Shown piece by piece: positions 5,577 to 13,443 of a DNA stretch of 15,340 bases (positions are counted from its first letter, which is position 1; each line of letters begins with the position of its first letter). The position numbers and the translations under genes were made by a program. The DNA is taken from positions 1-15,340 of the forward strand of contig JABMPV010000271.1 in assembly GCA_013202595.1 (NCBI GenBank). Direction: 5' to 3'. The stretch comes from a bacterium (lineage in GTDB: Bacteria; Actinomycetota; Acidimicrobiia; Spongiisociales; UBA11373). The notes under the pieces were generated by a model, which was given only the letters and a program-made list of their open reading frames with translations, searched no databases and was not told where the DNA came from.

Positions 5577-6977
5577 ATGGTGATCGGTAGTACTCTAGGA
5601 GGCGTCCCCATTCAACGCATCGTCGTCGTCGCCAATCGCCTGCCGGTCGCCTGGGACGGCGAGACCTGGACCATCAGCCCGGGCGGTCTGGTCCGCGCGC
5701 TTCGGCCGGTGCTCCAGGAGGCTGACGGAGCCTGGATTGGATGGCCCGGCATTCCCGACTTCGCACCCCATCCGTTCGAATACGACGGCATCGAGCAGCG
5801 GCCCGTGCCGCTGAGCGAGGCCGAGATCGACGGGTTCTACTACGGCTTCTGCAACGGGACCCTGTGGCCCCTCTACCACGATGCGATCGTCGCCCCCGAA
5901 TTCCATCGGCACACGTGGCGGTCGTACGTGGCGGTCAACCGGCGATACGCCGACCAGACCGCCGTTGCAATGCGGCCGGGGGACATCGCCTGGGTGCAGG
6001 ACTACCAACTGCAGCTGGTCCCCGGGATACTGAGAGAACTGCGACCCGACATCACGATCGGCTTCTATCTCCACATCCCGTTCCCACCGATCGAGGTGTT
6101 TGCGCGGCTGCCCTGGCGTCGCCAGATCGTGGAGGGCTTGCTCGGCGCCGACGTCCTCGCCTTTCAGACCCGGTCGAGCGCCGACAACTTCGCCCGTGCA
6201 GCTCGCCGGTTCGCCGGTGCCACGAGCATCGGCCGGCGCGACCTGCGATGGAGCGGCCGTGCCATCCATCTGCAACCGGCTCCTATCGCCATCGACACCA
6301 CCGAGTTCGAGGCGATGGCCGCCTCCCCCGAGGTGCAGGAACGCGCCAAGGAACTTCGCTCGGAGCTCGGCGATCCCGAGCATGTGATCCTTGGCATGGA
6401 TCGCCTCGACTACACGAAGGGCATCGACCTGAGGATGAAGGCTTTCGCCGACGTGCTCGAGGATGCGCCGCCCGAGGAGCGGAAGCATGCGTACGTTCAG
6501 GTGGCGGTTCCGAGCCGTGAACAGGTGCCCGCCTACCAGCAGTTGCGCATTGAGATCGAGCAGCTTGTCGGCCGGGTGAACGGCCAGCATGGTGAGGCGG
6601 GTTGGTCGCCGATCTCGTACCTCTACCGCACCCTGCCGTTCCTCGACGTCGTCGCCTACTACGTGGCCGCCGACGTGATACTCGTCACGCCTCTGCGAGA
6701 CGGCATGAACCTGGTCGCCAAGGAGTACGCCGCCTGCCGCCTCGACGACGACGGAGTGCTCGTCCTCTCCGAATTCGCCGGCGCCGCCGAGCAGCTGAAG
6801 TCGGCGCTCATCGTCAACCCGTACGACGTCGACGATGTGGCCCGGGCGCTGCGAACCGCCCTGGCGATGCCCCTCTCCGAGCAGCGCTCCCGGATGCGGA
6901 AGCTCCGCAAGTCGATACGCGAGGCCGACGTGTTCGCGTGGGCCCGGTCGTGTCTGGAGACGCTGGAGGAACGGTGA
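5577..6977 (+). CDS. otsA: Trehalose-6-phosphate synthase (OtsA)
   Basis: A GT20 glycosyltransferase that joins UDP- or GDP-glucose to glucose-6-phosphate in the cytoplasm to form trehalose-6-phosphate. The family signatures are complete: IVVVANRLPV and SPGGLV at the N-terminus, FCNGTLWPLYH, WVQDYQLQLVP with the acidic acceptor-site residue, FYLHIPFPP, GMDRLDYTKGI with the Arg and Lys that hold the donor phosphates, VAVPSREQVPAY, and LVTPLRDGMNLVAKEY with the Asp and Glu of the sugar site. The coordinates use the nearest canonical codon, ATG 5577 (GTG 5580 is adjacent), neither of which has a ribosome site. Conserved sequence starts at 5610, where ATT is preceded by an ideal AGGAGG, so the true start is probably 5610 (455 residues, normal length). 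The frame is open upstream to 5442, but that extension does not resemble the family. The stop overlaps otsB by 4 bases. Confidence 0.95.
   Translation: MVIGSTLGGVPIQRIVVVANRLPVAWDGETWTISPGGLVRALRPVLQEADGAWIGWPGIPDFAPHPFEYDGIEQRPVPLSEAEIDGFYYGFCNGTLWPLYHDAIVAPEFHRHTWRSYVAVNRRYADQTAVAMRPGDIAWVQDYQLQLVPGILRELRPDITIGFYLHIPFPPIEVFARLPWRRQIVEGLLGADVLAFQTRSSADNFARAARRFAGATSIGRRDLRWSGRAIHLQPAPIAIDTTEFEAMAASPEVQERAKELRSELGDPEHVILGMDRLDYTKGIDLRMKAFADVLEDAPPEERKHAYVQVAVPSREQVPAYQQLRIEIEQLVGRVNGQHGEAGWSPISYLYRTLPFLDVVAYYVAADVILVTPLRDGMNLVAKEYAACRLDDDGVLVLSEFAGAAEQLKSALIVNPYDVDDVARALRTALAMPLSEQRSRMRKLRKSIREADVFAWARSCLETLEER
5597..5602 (+). promoter_or_regulatory. Perfect Shine-Dalgarno AGGAGG before an ATT codon of otsA
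   Basis: AGGAGG is followed by exactly 7 bases and then ATT at 5610, which begins IQRIVVVANRLPVAW, the exact N-terminal block expected of OtsA. No ATG, GTG or TTG lies in the normal window downstream. This points to initiation at a rare AUU codon. Confidence 0.55.
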
Positions 6978-7705
6978 TCGATCGCGATCTCTCCGATGCT
7001 CTGCAGAGTGTCGCCGGAGCGGCCACCCTGCTGGTGGCAGCGGACTATGACGGCACCCTGTCGCCGATCGTGGACGATCCCGATCGGGCACTGCCCCACG
7101 AGGCGGCACTGCGGGCGCTCGAGTATCTGACCGGCCTCCCCGGAGTGCACGTGGCAATCGTGTCTGGCCGATCGCGGTCGGCGCTGATACATCTGACCGG
7201 TGCGCCCGACGGCGTTCGACTCATCGGCACCCACGGTGCGGAATGGGGCGACGACGCCGCCGAATGGGACCCAATGGTCGATGCGGTCATCGAAGCGCTC
7301 ACGGCCGTGACGGCACGATTCTCAGGGACGCTCTTGGAGGCCAAGCCACGCGGAGGGGCGCTCCACTACCGGCACGCCGCCGATCGGCCCGGGGCGGCGG
7401 CAGCCGCCATCACTGTGGGTCGGTCGCTGGGAACTCGCGTGATCGAAGGCAAGGAGGTCGTCGAACTGCTCGTCGGCGATACCGACAAGGGCTCAGCGGT
7501 CTTTCGGTTGGGGGACCTCGTCGGAGCCGATGCAATCGTCTTCCTGGGCGATGACACCACCGATGAAGATGTGTTCGCACGGCTCGGTGAGGGGGATGTC
7601 GGCGTCAAGGTCGGCCCGGAGGAGACAGCTGCCCGGTACCGGGTGGCCGATCCGGATACCGTCGCCGAGGTTCTCAGGATGCTCGCCATCGCAAGGGACT
7701 CGTGA
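6974..7705 (+). CDS. otsB: Trehalose-6-phosphate phosphatase (OtsB)
   Basis: A HAD-superfamily phosphatase that removes phosphate from trehalose-6-phosphate to give trehalose, a stress protectant and carbon store. The 243-residue protein shows the four HAD motifs: DYDGTLSPI (nucleophile and acid/base Asp, about residues 24-32), VSGRSR, the GDTDKGSAV lysine region, and LGDDTTDEDVF with the magnesium-binding Asp residues. KPRGGALHYRHA is the usual trehalose-phosphatase cap segment. The start is GTG 6974, whose GTGA overlaps the otsA stop; GGAGGAA sits 3-4 bases upstream. The frame extends upstream as an arginine-rich out-of-frame reading of otsA and is not part of the gene. Together with otsA it makes a complete OtsAB trehalose pathway in one coupled operon. 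Standard length and no missing motif. Confidence 0.95.
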   Translation: MIDRDLSDALQSVAGAATLLVAADYDGTLSPIVDDPDRALPHEAALRALEYLTGLPGVHVAIVSGRSRSALIHLTGAPDGVRLIGTHGAEWGDDAAEWDPMVDAVIEALTAVTARFSGTLLEAKPRGGALHYRHAADRPGAAAAAITVGRSLGTRVIEGKEVVELLVGDTDKGSAVFRLGDLVGADAIVFLGDDTTDEDVFARLGEGDVGVKVGPEETAARYRVADPDTVAEVLRMLAIARDS

Positions 7706-7716
7706 ACCTGCGCAGA

Positions 7717-7728
7717 GCCCGGCCGGGC
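7717..7728. repeat. 12-bp perfect palindrome after otsB
   Basis: GCCCGGCCGGGC begins 11 bases after the otsB stop, and another CCGGGC at 7735-7740 allows an alternative hairpin. No T-run follows. It may contribute to a terminator of the trehalose operon. Confidence 0.3.
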
Positions 7729-7809
7729 CGTGTACCGGGCAACCCGATGACGCCACGAGCCATCGACAATCATCGCCCGATCGGCCAATCGATCCATTCC
7801 CTGGGCCAC

Positions 7810-7815
7810 TAAGAT
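7810..7815 (+). promoter_or_regulatory. Putative -10 element (TAAGAT) for the 7844 gene
   Basis: TAAGAT fits TAnnnT and lies 28 bases before TTG 7844. This matches closely the position of the identical hexamer before the gene at 2709. No strong -35 is visible at the usual distance. Confidence 0.35.
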
Positions 7816-7843
7816 CGCCGCCACCACGACCCACGAGGAAACG

Positions 7844-8578
7844 TTGCACCGACGCACCATTGTCGCTACCGGCCTCGGCGCCGCACTCGGCGCCTTCGGA
7901 GGTCTCGCCGTTCTGGCACTCAGCGCCTCTCGCATCATCACGACCGGCATCGACGCAGTTCTGCTCGATGCGGCCGCATCCCGCGCCAGGAGCGTCTTCG
8001 TCATCACTGAAGGCGGCCTCACGCTGCTCGTCGTCGCAGCGGGGGCGATCGCAGGCGCCGCACTGGCAGCGATCGGCTACCTGGTGGCCAAGGAAGTGGC
8101 CCCCGATGAGCCACTGTTCCGGGTCGGGCCCATGATGGGAATCGGCGCCGCCGCCGGGGTCATCGTGTCATACGCCATCGCCCGGATCGGCCTCGGCCTA
8201 TCGGCCAGCATCGACGGAGGTGTCGTGACTCTCTCGGTCTTCAGGGGAACCGTCCTCGCCCTGTTGGTCGGAGCCGTCACCGGAGGTGTCGTATCGGGCG
8301 CCATCGAGCGGCTGTCGTCACCCGAGTTGTTCAAGATCGAAGGACAGGCCGTCGCAGCCGGGCCCGTCGATCTGATGCGCAGGGGCGTCGTCGCCGTGGG
8401 TATCCCCGTCCTCGCAGTGCTGCTCGGAGCGGGGGTCGTGGCGGGACTCGGCTACGTCCTCCTCGAGGCTCCCCACCAGGTCTCCATCATCCTCTTTGGC
8501 GGTCTGGCCGCCGTACTGCTGGGGTTGGCCACGCTGATCGCTGCCAATCCGCCGCGACGCGACCGCGACGACGAGTAG
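7844..8578 (+). CDS. Six-helix membrane protein, unrecognised
   Basis: A 244-residue hydrophobic, Gly/Ala/Val-rich protein with about six membrane segments, near residues 8-30, 56-82, 92-116, 130-150, 180-207 and 212-234. The charged loops are short and the tail (PPRRDRDDE) is polar. I recognise no family motif; GxxxG-like packing is common in the helices, and the loop SSPELFKIEGQ lies between helices 4 and 5. The start is TTG 7844 with GAGGAAA about 3-9 bases upstream, which is better than any later start. It has its own likely promoter and ends 20 bases from the converging ctaG. Its position between the trehalose operon and the oxidase operon gives no clear functional clue. It is confidently a real gene of unknown role. 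Confidence 0.8.
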   Translation: MHRRTIVATGLGAALGAFGGLAVLALSASRIITTGIDAVLLDAAASRARSVFVITEGGLTLLVVAAGAIAGAALAAIGYLVAKEVAPDEPLFRVGPMMGIGAAAGVIVSYAIARIGLGLSASIDGGVVTLSVFRGTVLALLVGAVTGGVVSGAIERLSSPELFKIEGQAVAAGPVDLMRRGVVAVGIPVLAVLLGAGVVAGLGYVLLEAPHQVSIILFGGLAAVLLGLATLIAANPPRRDRDDE

Positions 8579-8598
8579 CCGCGGCCACCCGGTCTTCC

Positions 8599-9423
8599 TC
8601 AGCGGACTCGCACCTCAGGCGGGCGGTTGGCTCGCTCTTCTTCGGCAGCCCATGAGAAGAAGATGTAGGTGATGATCGCCCAGAGGAAGAACCCGCCGCC
8701 GATCTTCATGATCAGGCCGGCGATCAACTGGTCGGTCCGCACGTCGAGACCCCACAGCCTGGGCAGGTCCTCGTAGGCCTTGTACACGACGCCGTCGGCG
8801 AACGTGAGGAACGAGGCCGGTACCGTCGGCACCAGCGACTGGAGGAACAGATAGCCCATCGCGTACAGCGGGGGCAGTTTCGGGATGTCGGGGATGGGGC
8901 CGATCACGGGCCACCACATCAGGATCGCAGTGACCACCAGCAGCAGGTGCAGGAGGAGGTGGGCCGGTTCGGAGTCGAGCATCAACTCGATCACGGCGGG
9001 GACATGGAGCGCAGCGAGCGTGACGTTGAAGAGGACCAGGGCGATCAGCGGCTTTGTCAGGAACTTGACCACGGACATGATCGGCAGGACCAGCATCCGC
9101 ATCAGCCACCACGGCGTGCCCTTGAGCAGCAACGGCGGCACGGCGAGCGCCAGTGTGAGGTGCTCGATCATGTGGAAGGTGAACAGACTCCCCTCGCCGA
9201 TGTCGTGGATCGGCCAGGTCCTCACCAGCCAGAACAGCACGAGGCCCAGCGTGAACGATGCGACCTGCCGGCGGGTGAATGCCGGTTCGGAGGCTGGAGC
9301 GTGGTCGGGAGCCAGCCTGACCAAGGAGTAGATGTACCCGCCCGCCAGGGCGACGATCACGCCCAGGACGTCCCAGTGGATGTGGAAGGGGAAGGCGTCG
9401 AGACCGACGGTCGTCGGCTCCAT
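8599..9423 (-). CDS. ctaG: Cytochrome c oxidase assembly protein, CtaG family (caa3 type)
   Basis: A 274-residue multi-spanning membrane protein of the CtaG_Cox family (Pfam PF09678), needed for copper-site assembly or maturation of caa3-type oxidases in Bacillus. Family marks: FHMIEHLTLA with His84 and His88, the HLLLHLLLV pair His155/His159, the MWWPVIGPIPDIPKL loop (169-183), the LVPTVPASFLTF segment, and the C-terminal DQLIAGLIMKIGGG helix (231-244). Seven or so helices are predicted. The His residues may handle copper; that is inferred from the family. It is the last gene of the oxidase operon, starting 4 bases after the ctaF stop with GGGAG upstream, and it converges with the membrane-protein gene ending at 8578. 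Confidence 0.92.
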   Translation of the reverse strand: MEPTTVGLDAFPFHIHWDVLGVIVALAGGYIYSLVRLAPDHAPASEPAFTRRQVASFTLGLVLFWLVRTWPIHDIGEGSLFTFHMIEHLTLALAVPPLLLKGTPWWLMRMLVLPIMSVVKFLTKPLIALVLFNVTLAALHVPAVIELMLDSEPAHLLLHLLLVVTAILMWWPVIGPIPDIPKLPPLYAMGYLFLQSLVPTVPASFLTFADGVVYKAYEDLPRLWGLDVRTDQLIAGLIMKIGGGFFLWAIITYIFFSWAAEEERANRPPEVRVR

Positions 9424-9427
9424 GCGG

Positions 9428-9724
9428 CTAACTCCCGATGAGCACGCCGAAGCTGAAGAGCACGACGCCGAACAAGATGGGGGCTGCGATCAGACCGAGG
9501 TAGAAGAGCCTCCGGTAGGCCTTCTTCTCGTAACGCAGGTGCATGTACCAGCCAACCACGATCACGAACTTGGCGAAAGCCATGGCGAACAACAGGGGCA
9601 CCTTCACGACATCCACGCCGATGTACGCCACGGCCACCTCGGCTGCGGTGATGACCGCCAGAACGACAGCTATCAGCCAGTAATCGCGAGGGGTGGGATG
9701 CGGGGGGTGTGCAGCCTCGGTCAT
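9428..9724 (-). CDS. ctaF: Cytochrome c oxidase subunit IV (CtaF/COX4_pro)
   Basis: A 98-residue protein with three membrane helices (about 15-37, 42-62 and 73-96), matching the prokaryotic subunit IV family (PF03626) found in Bacillus-type caa3 oxidases. The loop WYMHLRYEKKAYRRLF between helices 2 and 3 is characteristic. It is an accessory subunit without cofactors, thought to stabilise the complex. The ATG lies 1 base from the ctaE stop and the TAG lies 4 bases before ctaG, so it is embedded in the operon. Note that in mycobacteria and streptomycetes the name CtaF is also used for a different, longer subunit; this one is the Bacillus-like type. Confidence 0.9.
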   Translation of the reverse strand: MTEAAHPPHPTPRDYWLIAVVLAVITAAEVAVAYIGVDVVKVPLLFAMAFAKFVIVVGWYMHLRYEKKAYRRLFYLGLIAAPILFGVVLFSFGVLIGS

Positions 9725-9725
9725 G

Positions 9726-10328
9726 TCACACCGCCAGAAGGTAGACGACGGTGAAGATGACGATCCAGACGACGTCGACGAAGTGCCAGTACAGGCCGAC
9801 GAGCCCGACGTTCATGCCCCCGTCTTCTCGCAGCTTCCCTGTGAAGCCCATGATCGCGGTCGCCATCAGCATCATGACGCCGACGGCCACATGCAGTCCA
9901 TGAAAGCCGGTCAGGACGAAGAAGGCCGAACCGAATGGGCTCGTCGAGACCGTGAGGCCCTCGTGCACGAACTCAGTGAACTCGAACACCTGCCCTGCGA
10001 GGAAGATCATGCCCAGACCGGCCGTGGCCAGCAGCCACACCCGCATCTGGCGCCAGTCCTTGCGCTCCCACGAGTGGTGCCCGAGCACCATCGTCAATGA
10101 CGACATCAGCAGGATGAACGATGAGATAGACGTGAAGGGGATGTCGAAGATCTCCGCCGCCGAAGGGCCATCTCCTACCCGGGTGCGGTACAAGAGGAAC
10201 GTCGTGATCAGCGAGCCGAAGAGCAGCACCTCGGAGCCGAGGAATGCCCACATCGCCAGTTTGCGAGCCTCGCTGACATCGTGATGGCCCCCGGGCCCGG
10301 CCAGATCGGGAGTGGTCATGGCGGTCAT
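9726..10328 (-). CDS. ctaE: Cytochrome c oxidase subunit III (CtaE), short five-helix form
   Basis: A 200-residue subunit III of the heme-copper oxidase in the inner membrane; it carries no metal and stabilises subunit I. Conserved blocks: WAFLGSEVLLFGSL with its Glu, SSFILLMSSLT, GQVFEFTEF, GFHGLHV and the C-terminal YWHFVDVVWIVIF. It has five helices instead of seven, the form found where the first two helices have moved to the C-terminus of subunit I. The ATG at 10328 shares its A with the ctaD stop (TGATG), and GAGGGGGG lies just upstream, so translation is coupled. A longer frame upstream (to 10421) is an out-of-frame reading of ctaD and is not used. Confidence 0.95.
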   Translation of the reverse strand: MTAMTTPDLAGPGGHHDVSEARKLAMWAFLGSEVLLFGSLITTFLLYRTRVGDGPSAAEIFDIPFTSISSFILLMSSLTMVLGHHSWERKDWRQMRVWLLATAGLGMIFLAGQVFEFTEFVHEGLTVSTSPFGSAFFVLTGFHGLHVAVGVMMLMATAIMGFTGKLREDGGMNVGLVGLYWHFVDVVWIVIFTVVYLLAV

Positions 10329-12202
10329 CAGTGATCCCCCCTCACGAGTGGCTCGAGCGACCAGCCGAACATCCCCCAGAGGAACCCGATGCCGCCGACG
10401 CCGACGGCAATGAGGCCCCACGGCACGTACACGAGGCCCAACAGCATCACGAAAATGCCCAATCCTGCGAGCGCCGGGTGATACGAAGGAGAAGGCAGGT
10501 GGATGTCCTCGTCCGGACCCTCGGCGACGACCGGCCTCAGATCGGCAGGGATCGCAACGGCTCTGCCTTCCTCGTCGGTCGTGTACTTCTGGTGCCAGAA
10601 GTCATCCTCGTGGTGCACGACGGGAATCCTGTCGAAGTTGTGCTCGGGGGGCGGCGACGAGGTGGTCCATTCCAGCGTCCTGGCATCCCACGGATCGGGA
10701 CCGGCCACTTCGCCCTTACGGAAGGTTCGCCACCCGTTGTAGAGGAACACAGCGATACCGAGTGCCAGCACCAGCGACCCGATGGTGGCAACCAGGTTCC
10801 ACACGTCGAGACCGAGACCTTCTGCGTAGCGATAGGTCCGCCGGGGCATCCCGTTGAGGCCGAGCACGTGCATCGGGGCGAAGGTGAGGTTCATCCCGAT
10901 GAACATCAGCCAGAAGTTCACCTTGCCGATGCGCTCGTTCAAGAGCTTTCCGAACACCTTCGGGAACCAGTAGTAGATGCCACTGAAGATGCCGAAGATG
11001 GCGCCTCCGAACAGCACATAGTGGAAGTGGGCGACCACGTAGTACGAATCGTGCTGCTGGCTGTCGGCGGGAACGATCGAATGGGTGACACCCGAGAGGC
11101 CGCCGATCACGAACAGGAATATGAACCCGAGCGAGAACAACATCGGCGTGTTCAGCTCGAGCGACCCGCCCCAGATGGTGCCGAGCCAGTTGAAGATCTT
11201 CACACCGGTCGGCACGGCAATGAACATCGTCGTGAGAGCAAACGCAGCCTCGGCGACCGGCCCGAGCCCCGAAGTGAACATGTGGTGGGCCCACACGCCA
11301 AAGCCCATGAATCCGATGGCGATACCGGAGAAAATGACGAACGATCTGCCGAACAACGGCTTGCGGGCGAACGTCGGCAGCACCTCGGAGACGATGCCCA
11401 TCGCAGGCAGGATCAGCACATAGACCTCTGGATGGCCGAATAGCCAGAACAAGTGCTGCCACAGGACCGGATCACCGCCGTTGGCCGCATCGAAGAACAG
11501 CGTCCCGATGTTCCTGTCGAGGAACACCTGGATCAACCCGACCGTCACCATCGGGAGCGAGAACAGCAGCAGGAACGAGATGATGAAGACCATCCACGAG
11601 AACACCGGCATGCGCATCAGCGTCATCCCGGGAGCCCTCATGGTGAGCACCGTCGTGATGAAGTTGACCGACGAGGCGATCGAAGCGACACCAAGCACCT
11701 GGAGGCCGAGCGACCAGTAGTCCATCCTGACGACCTCGGTCACCTGGGTGGACAGCGGGGCATACCCGAACCAGCCGCCGTCGGCCCCGCCGCCGACGAA
11801 GAACGACACAGTGAGGAACAGGGCCCCGGCCAGGTAGAGCCAATATGAGAACGCGTTGAGCCGCGGGAAGGCGACGTCCCTCGCTCCGAGCTGCAGCGGT
11901 AGGAAGTAGTTGGCAAAGGCTGAAGCGATCGGCATGACGACGAGGAACACCATCGTCGTGGCGTGCATCGTGAACATCTGGTTGTAGGCGTCGGCGCTCA
12001 GGATCTCACCGTTGGGGACCGCCAACTGGAGCCGGATGAATAGCGCCTCGACACCGCCGACCACGAAGAAGAGGATCGAGGAGAACCCGTACAGGATCCC
12101 GATCTTCTTGTGATCGGTGGTGGTGATCCACTCCCAGATACCGCCGCGCCCGGGCGCGGCGGTAGACGCCGGCGAGGGAGCTTGCGGAGTCAACGTGGCC
12201 AT
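10328..12202 (-). CDS. ctaD: Cytochrome c oxidase subunit I (CtaD), 14-helix A1 type
   Basis: The 624-residue catalytic subunit: it reduces oxygen to water at the heme a3-CuB site and pumps protons. Visible residues: His80 (MHATT) and His394 for heme a, His392 (HFHYV) for heme a3, His257, His306 and His307 for CuB, and Tyr261 in GHPEVY for the His-Tyr cross-link. Proton paths are those of the A1 subfamily: Asp109 in GARDVAFPRLN, Glu259 in GHPEV, and Lys335 in PTGVKIF. Residues 500-570 are a charged loop and 575-612 contain two extra helices, which fits the short ctaE and resembles Bacillus CtaD. GGAGG lies about 10 bases before ATG 12202. It follows ctaC by 16 bases and overlaps ctaE by one base. 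Confidence 0.97.
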   Translation of the reverse strand: MATLTPQAPSPASTAAPGRGGIWEWITTTDHKKIGILYGFSSILFFVVGGVEALFIRLQLAVPNGEILSADAYNQMFTMHATTMVFLVVMPIASAFANYFLPLQLGARDVAFPRLNAFSYWLYLAGALFLTVSFFVGGGADGGWFGYAPLSTQVTEVVRMDYWSLGLQVLGVASIASSVNFITTVLTMRAPGMTLMRMPVFSWMVFIISFLLLFSLPMVTVGLIQVFLDRNIGTLFFDAANGGDPVLWQHLFWLFGHPEVYVLILPAMGIVSEVLPTFARKPLFGRSFVIFSGIAIGFMGFGVWAHHMFTSGLGPVAEAAFALTTMFIAVPTGVKIFNWLGTIWGGSLELNTPMLFSLGFIFLFVIGGLSGVTHSIVPADSQQHDSYYVVAHFHYVLFGGAIFGIFSGIYYWFPKVFGKLLNERIGKVNFWLMFIGMNLTFAPMHVLGLNGMPRRTYRYAEGLGLDVWNLVATIGSLVLALGIAVFLYNGWRTFRKGEVAGPDPWDARTLEWTTSSPPPEHNFDRIPVVHHEDDFWHQKYTTDEEGRAVAIPADLRPVVAEGPDEDIHLPSPSYHPALAGLGIFVMLLGLVYVPWGLIAVGVGGIGFLWGMFGWSLEPLVRGDH

Positions 12203-12218
12203 TGGGAGCGTGCCTCCA

Positions 12219-13370
12219 TCATTCGAGCGATTGCAGCAGTGCGGTCAGGTTGGAGATGTCCTCCGGAGACAGGCCGAAATTCGGCATGCCCAGGACTCTG
12301 CCCTCTTCCAGGTCGTTGAGTTCGGGCGTCATCGGCTTGAGATCGGATGGATCGGCCAGCCACGCCTGGAGGTGGGCCGTGTCGTTTTCGAACGTCCAGC
12401 CGCCGAACTTCTCACGCTCAGCGAAATAGGAGAGGTTCGGGGCGAGCACGTAGTCGCCCGATCCGCCGGGCAGCCGGTCGGCGACCGGCACGGTCAGATC
12501 CACACCCGGCCCGACGTCGCCGATCACGTGACAGGCCACGCAGATGATGTTGAACGTCTCCCAACCGGATGCGACCGCGCCCTCTTCGGGAATCTCGGGC
12601 AGCGAGGCATGCTTGGCAGCCCAGACCTCGAAGTCCCCGGCTGAGACGGCACGCACCATGTGGCGCATGTCGGCGTGAGCGAGGCCACAGAACTCTGCGC
12701 ACTGCCCGAGGTAGTCGCCCGGTTCGTCTGCGAAGTAGGTCAGGTTGTTGACCCTGCCGGGGACGGCATCACGCTTGCCGTGGAGCCGCGGGGTCCAGAA
12801 CGAGTGGATGACGTCGGCCGAGGTGATGTTGAGGTAGATCGACCGGCCGGCGGGGATGTACATCTCCTGAGCAGTGCTGAACCCGAGTTCGGGGTACTCG
12901 AACTCCCACCACCACTGATGCCCGATGACATTGACCACCAGAGCGTTCTCTTCGGGAGTCGGTGCCTCGCGCAGATCGAAGATGGTCTTCACCGTGGGGA
13001 CGGCGATGACTGCGAGGACGACCACAGGGAGGATCGTCCACATGATCTCCATCCTCAGGTTGCCGTGCACCTGCCTGACCTCGCGCTCGGGCCCGCGGCG
13101 ACGGCGGCGGAACCTGACGATGGCGACCACGAGGGCCACCTCGACGAGGACGAAGACCACGACGGCGATCCAGAAGACCAGCCACCAGAGGTTGTCGATA
13201 TCGCGGGCCTGGGGACTGGCCGGATCTAGCGAGTTCTGCGGAATGTCAGTGGTGCAGGCGGCCAGCAGGACCGATGCAGCTATGGAGAACAGCACAAAGC
13301 GGCCCGTCGGTCGACGGAAGAACCGCCGGCCGACGCGCAGTCGTCCCTCATGTCGCTCGGTGCCGTTCAC
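12219..13370 (-). CDS. ctaC: Cytochrome c oxidase subunit II with fused cytochrome c domain (CtaC)
   Basis: A 383-residue lipoprotein subunit that takes electrons and passes them through CuA to subunit I. A basic N-terminus precedes a lipoprotein signal ending LLAAC (Cys39), then two helices (about 61-86 and 110-128) and the cupredoxin domain with GHQWWWEFEYP. CuA ligands are His189, Cys224, Glu226, Cys228, His232 and Met235 (CAEFCGLAHADM). The C-terminal domain has the heme c motif CVACH (277-281) with Met362 (GMPNF) or Met347 as likely sixth ligand, making this a caa3-type enzyme. The start is GTG 13370, placed 10 bases after GAGGAG and giving a normal signal peptide; the frame opens further upstream to 13430 without support. 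First gene of the operon. Confidence 0.94.
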   Translation of the reverse strand: MNGTERHEGRLRVGRRFFRRPTGRFVLFSIAASVLLAACTTDIPQNSLDPASPQARDIDNLWWLVFWIAVVVFVLVEVALVVAIVRFRRRRRGPEREVRQVHGNLRMEIMWTILPVVVLAVIAVPTVKTIFDLREAPTPEENALVVNVIGHQWWWEFEYPELGFSTAQEMYIPAGRSIYLNITSADVIHSFWTPRLHGKRDAVPGRVNNLTYFADEPGDYLGQCAEFCGLAHADMRHMVRAVSAGDFEVWAAKHASLPEIPEEGAVASGWETFNIICVACHVIGDVGPGVDLTVPVADRLPGGSGDYVLAPNLSYFAEREKFGGWTFENDTAHLQAWLADPSDLKPMTPELNDLEEGRVLGMPNFGLSPEDISNLTALLQSLE

Positions 13371-13405
13371 AGCCGAAGGACTCCTCGTCCGGTAGGGCGG
13401 GCGAC

Positions 13406-13411
13406 ACTGTA
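13406..13411 (-). promoter_or_regulatory. Putative -10 element (TACAGT) for the oxidase operon
   Basis: On the - strand TACAGT fits TAnnnT and lies 35 bases before GTG 13370, with the GAGGAG ribosome site in between. The -35 position (13429-13434) reads TCCTAT, which does not match, so the assignment rests on position and the -10 alone. Confidence 0.25.
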
Positions 13412-13443
13412 CCCATCCGGGCCAGTACATAGGAAATCAGAGG

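Noticed and set aside
5158..5583. 141-codon + strand frame before otsA
   Set aside because: No ribosome site, Arg/Ser/Pro-rich composition, and it runs through the perfect hairpin.
6602..6973. N-terminal extension of otsB
   Set aside because: Arginine-rich out-of-frame reading of otsA; GTG 6974 has its own ribosome site and the right length.
5595..7157. 520-codon open frame on the - strand over otsA/otsB
   Set aside because: Mirror frame of otsA, whose motifs are complete; the antisense translation has no recognisable domain.
10331..11443. 370-codon + strand frame antisense to ctaD
   Set aside because: His/Glu/Arg-rich translation typical of the complement of a membrane-protein gene; ctaD itself is beyond doubt.
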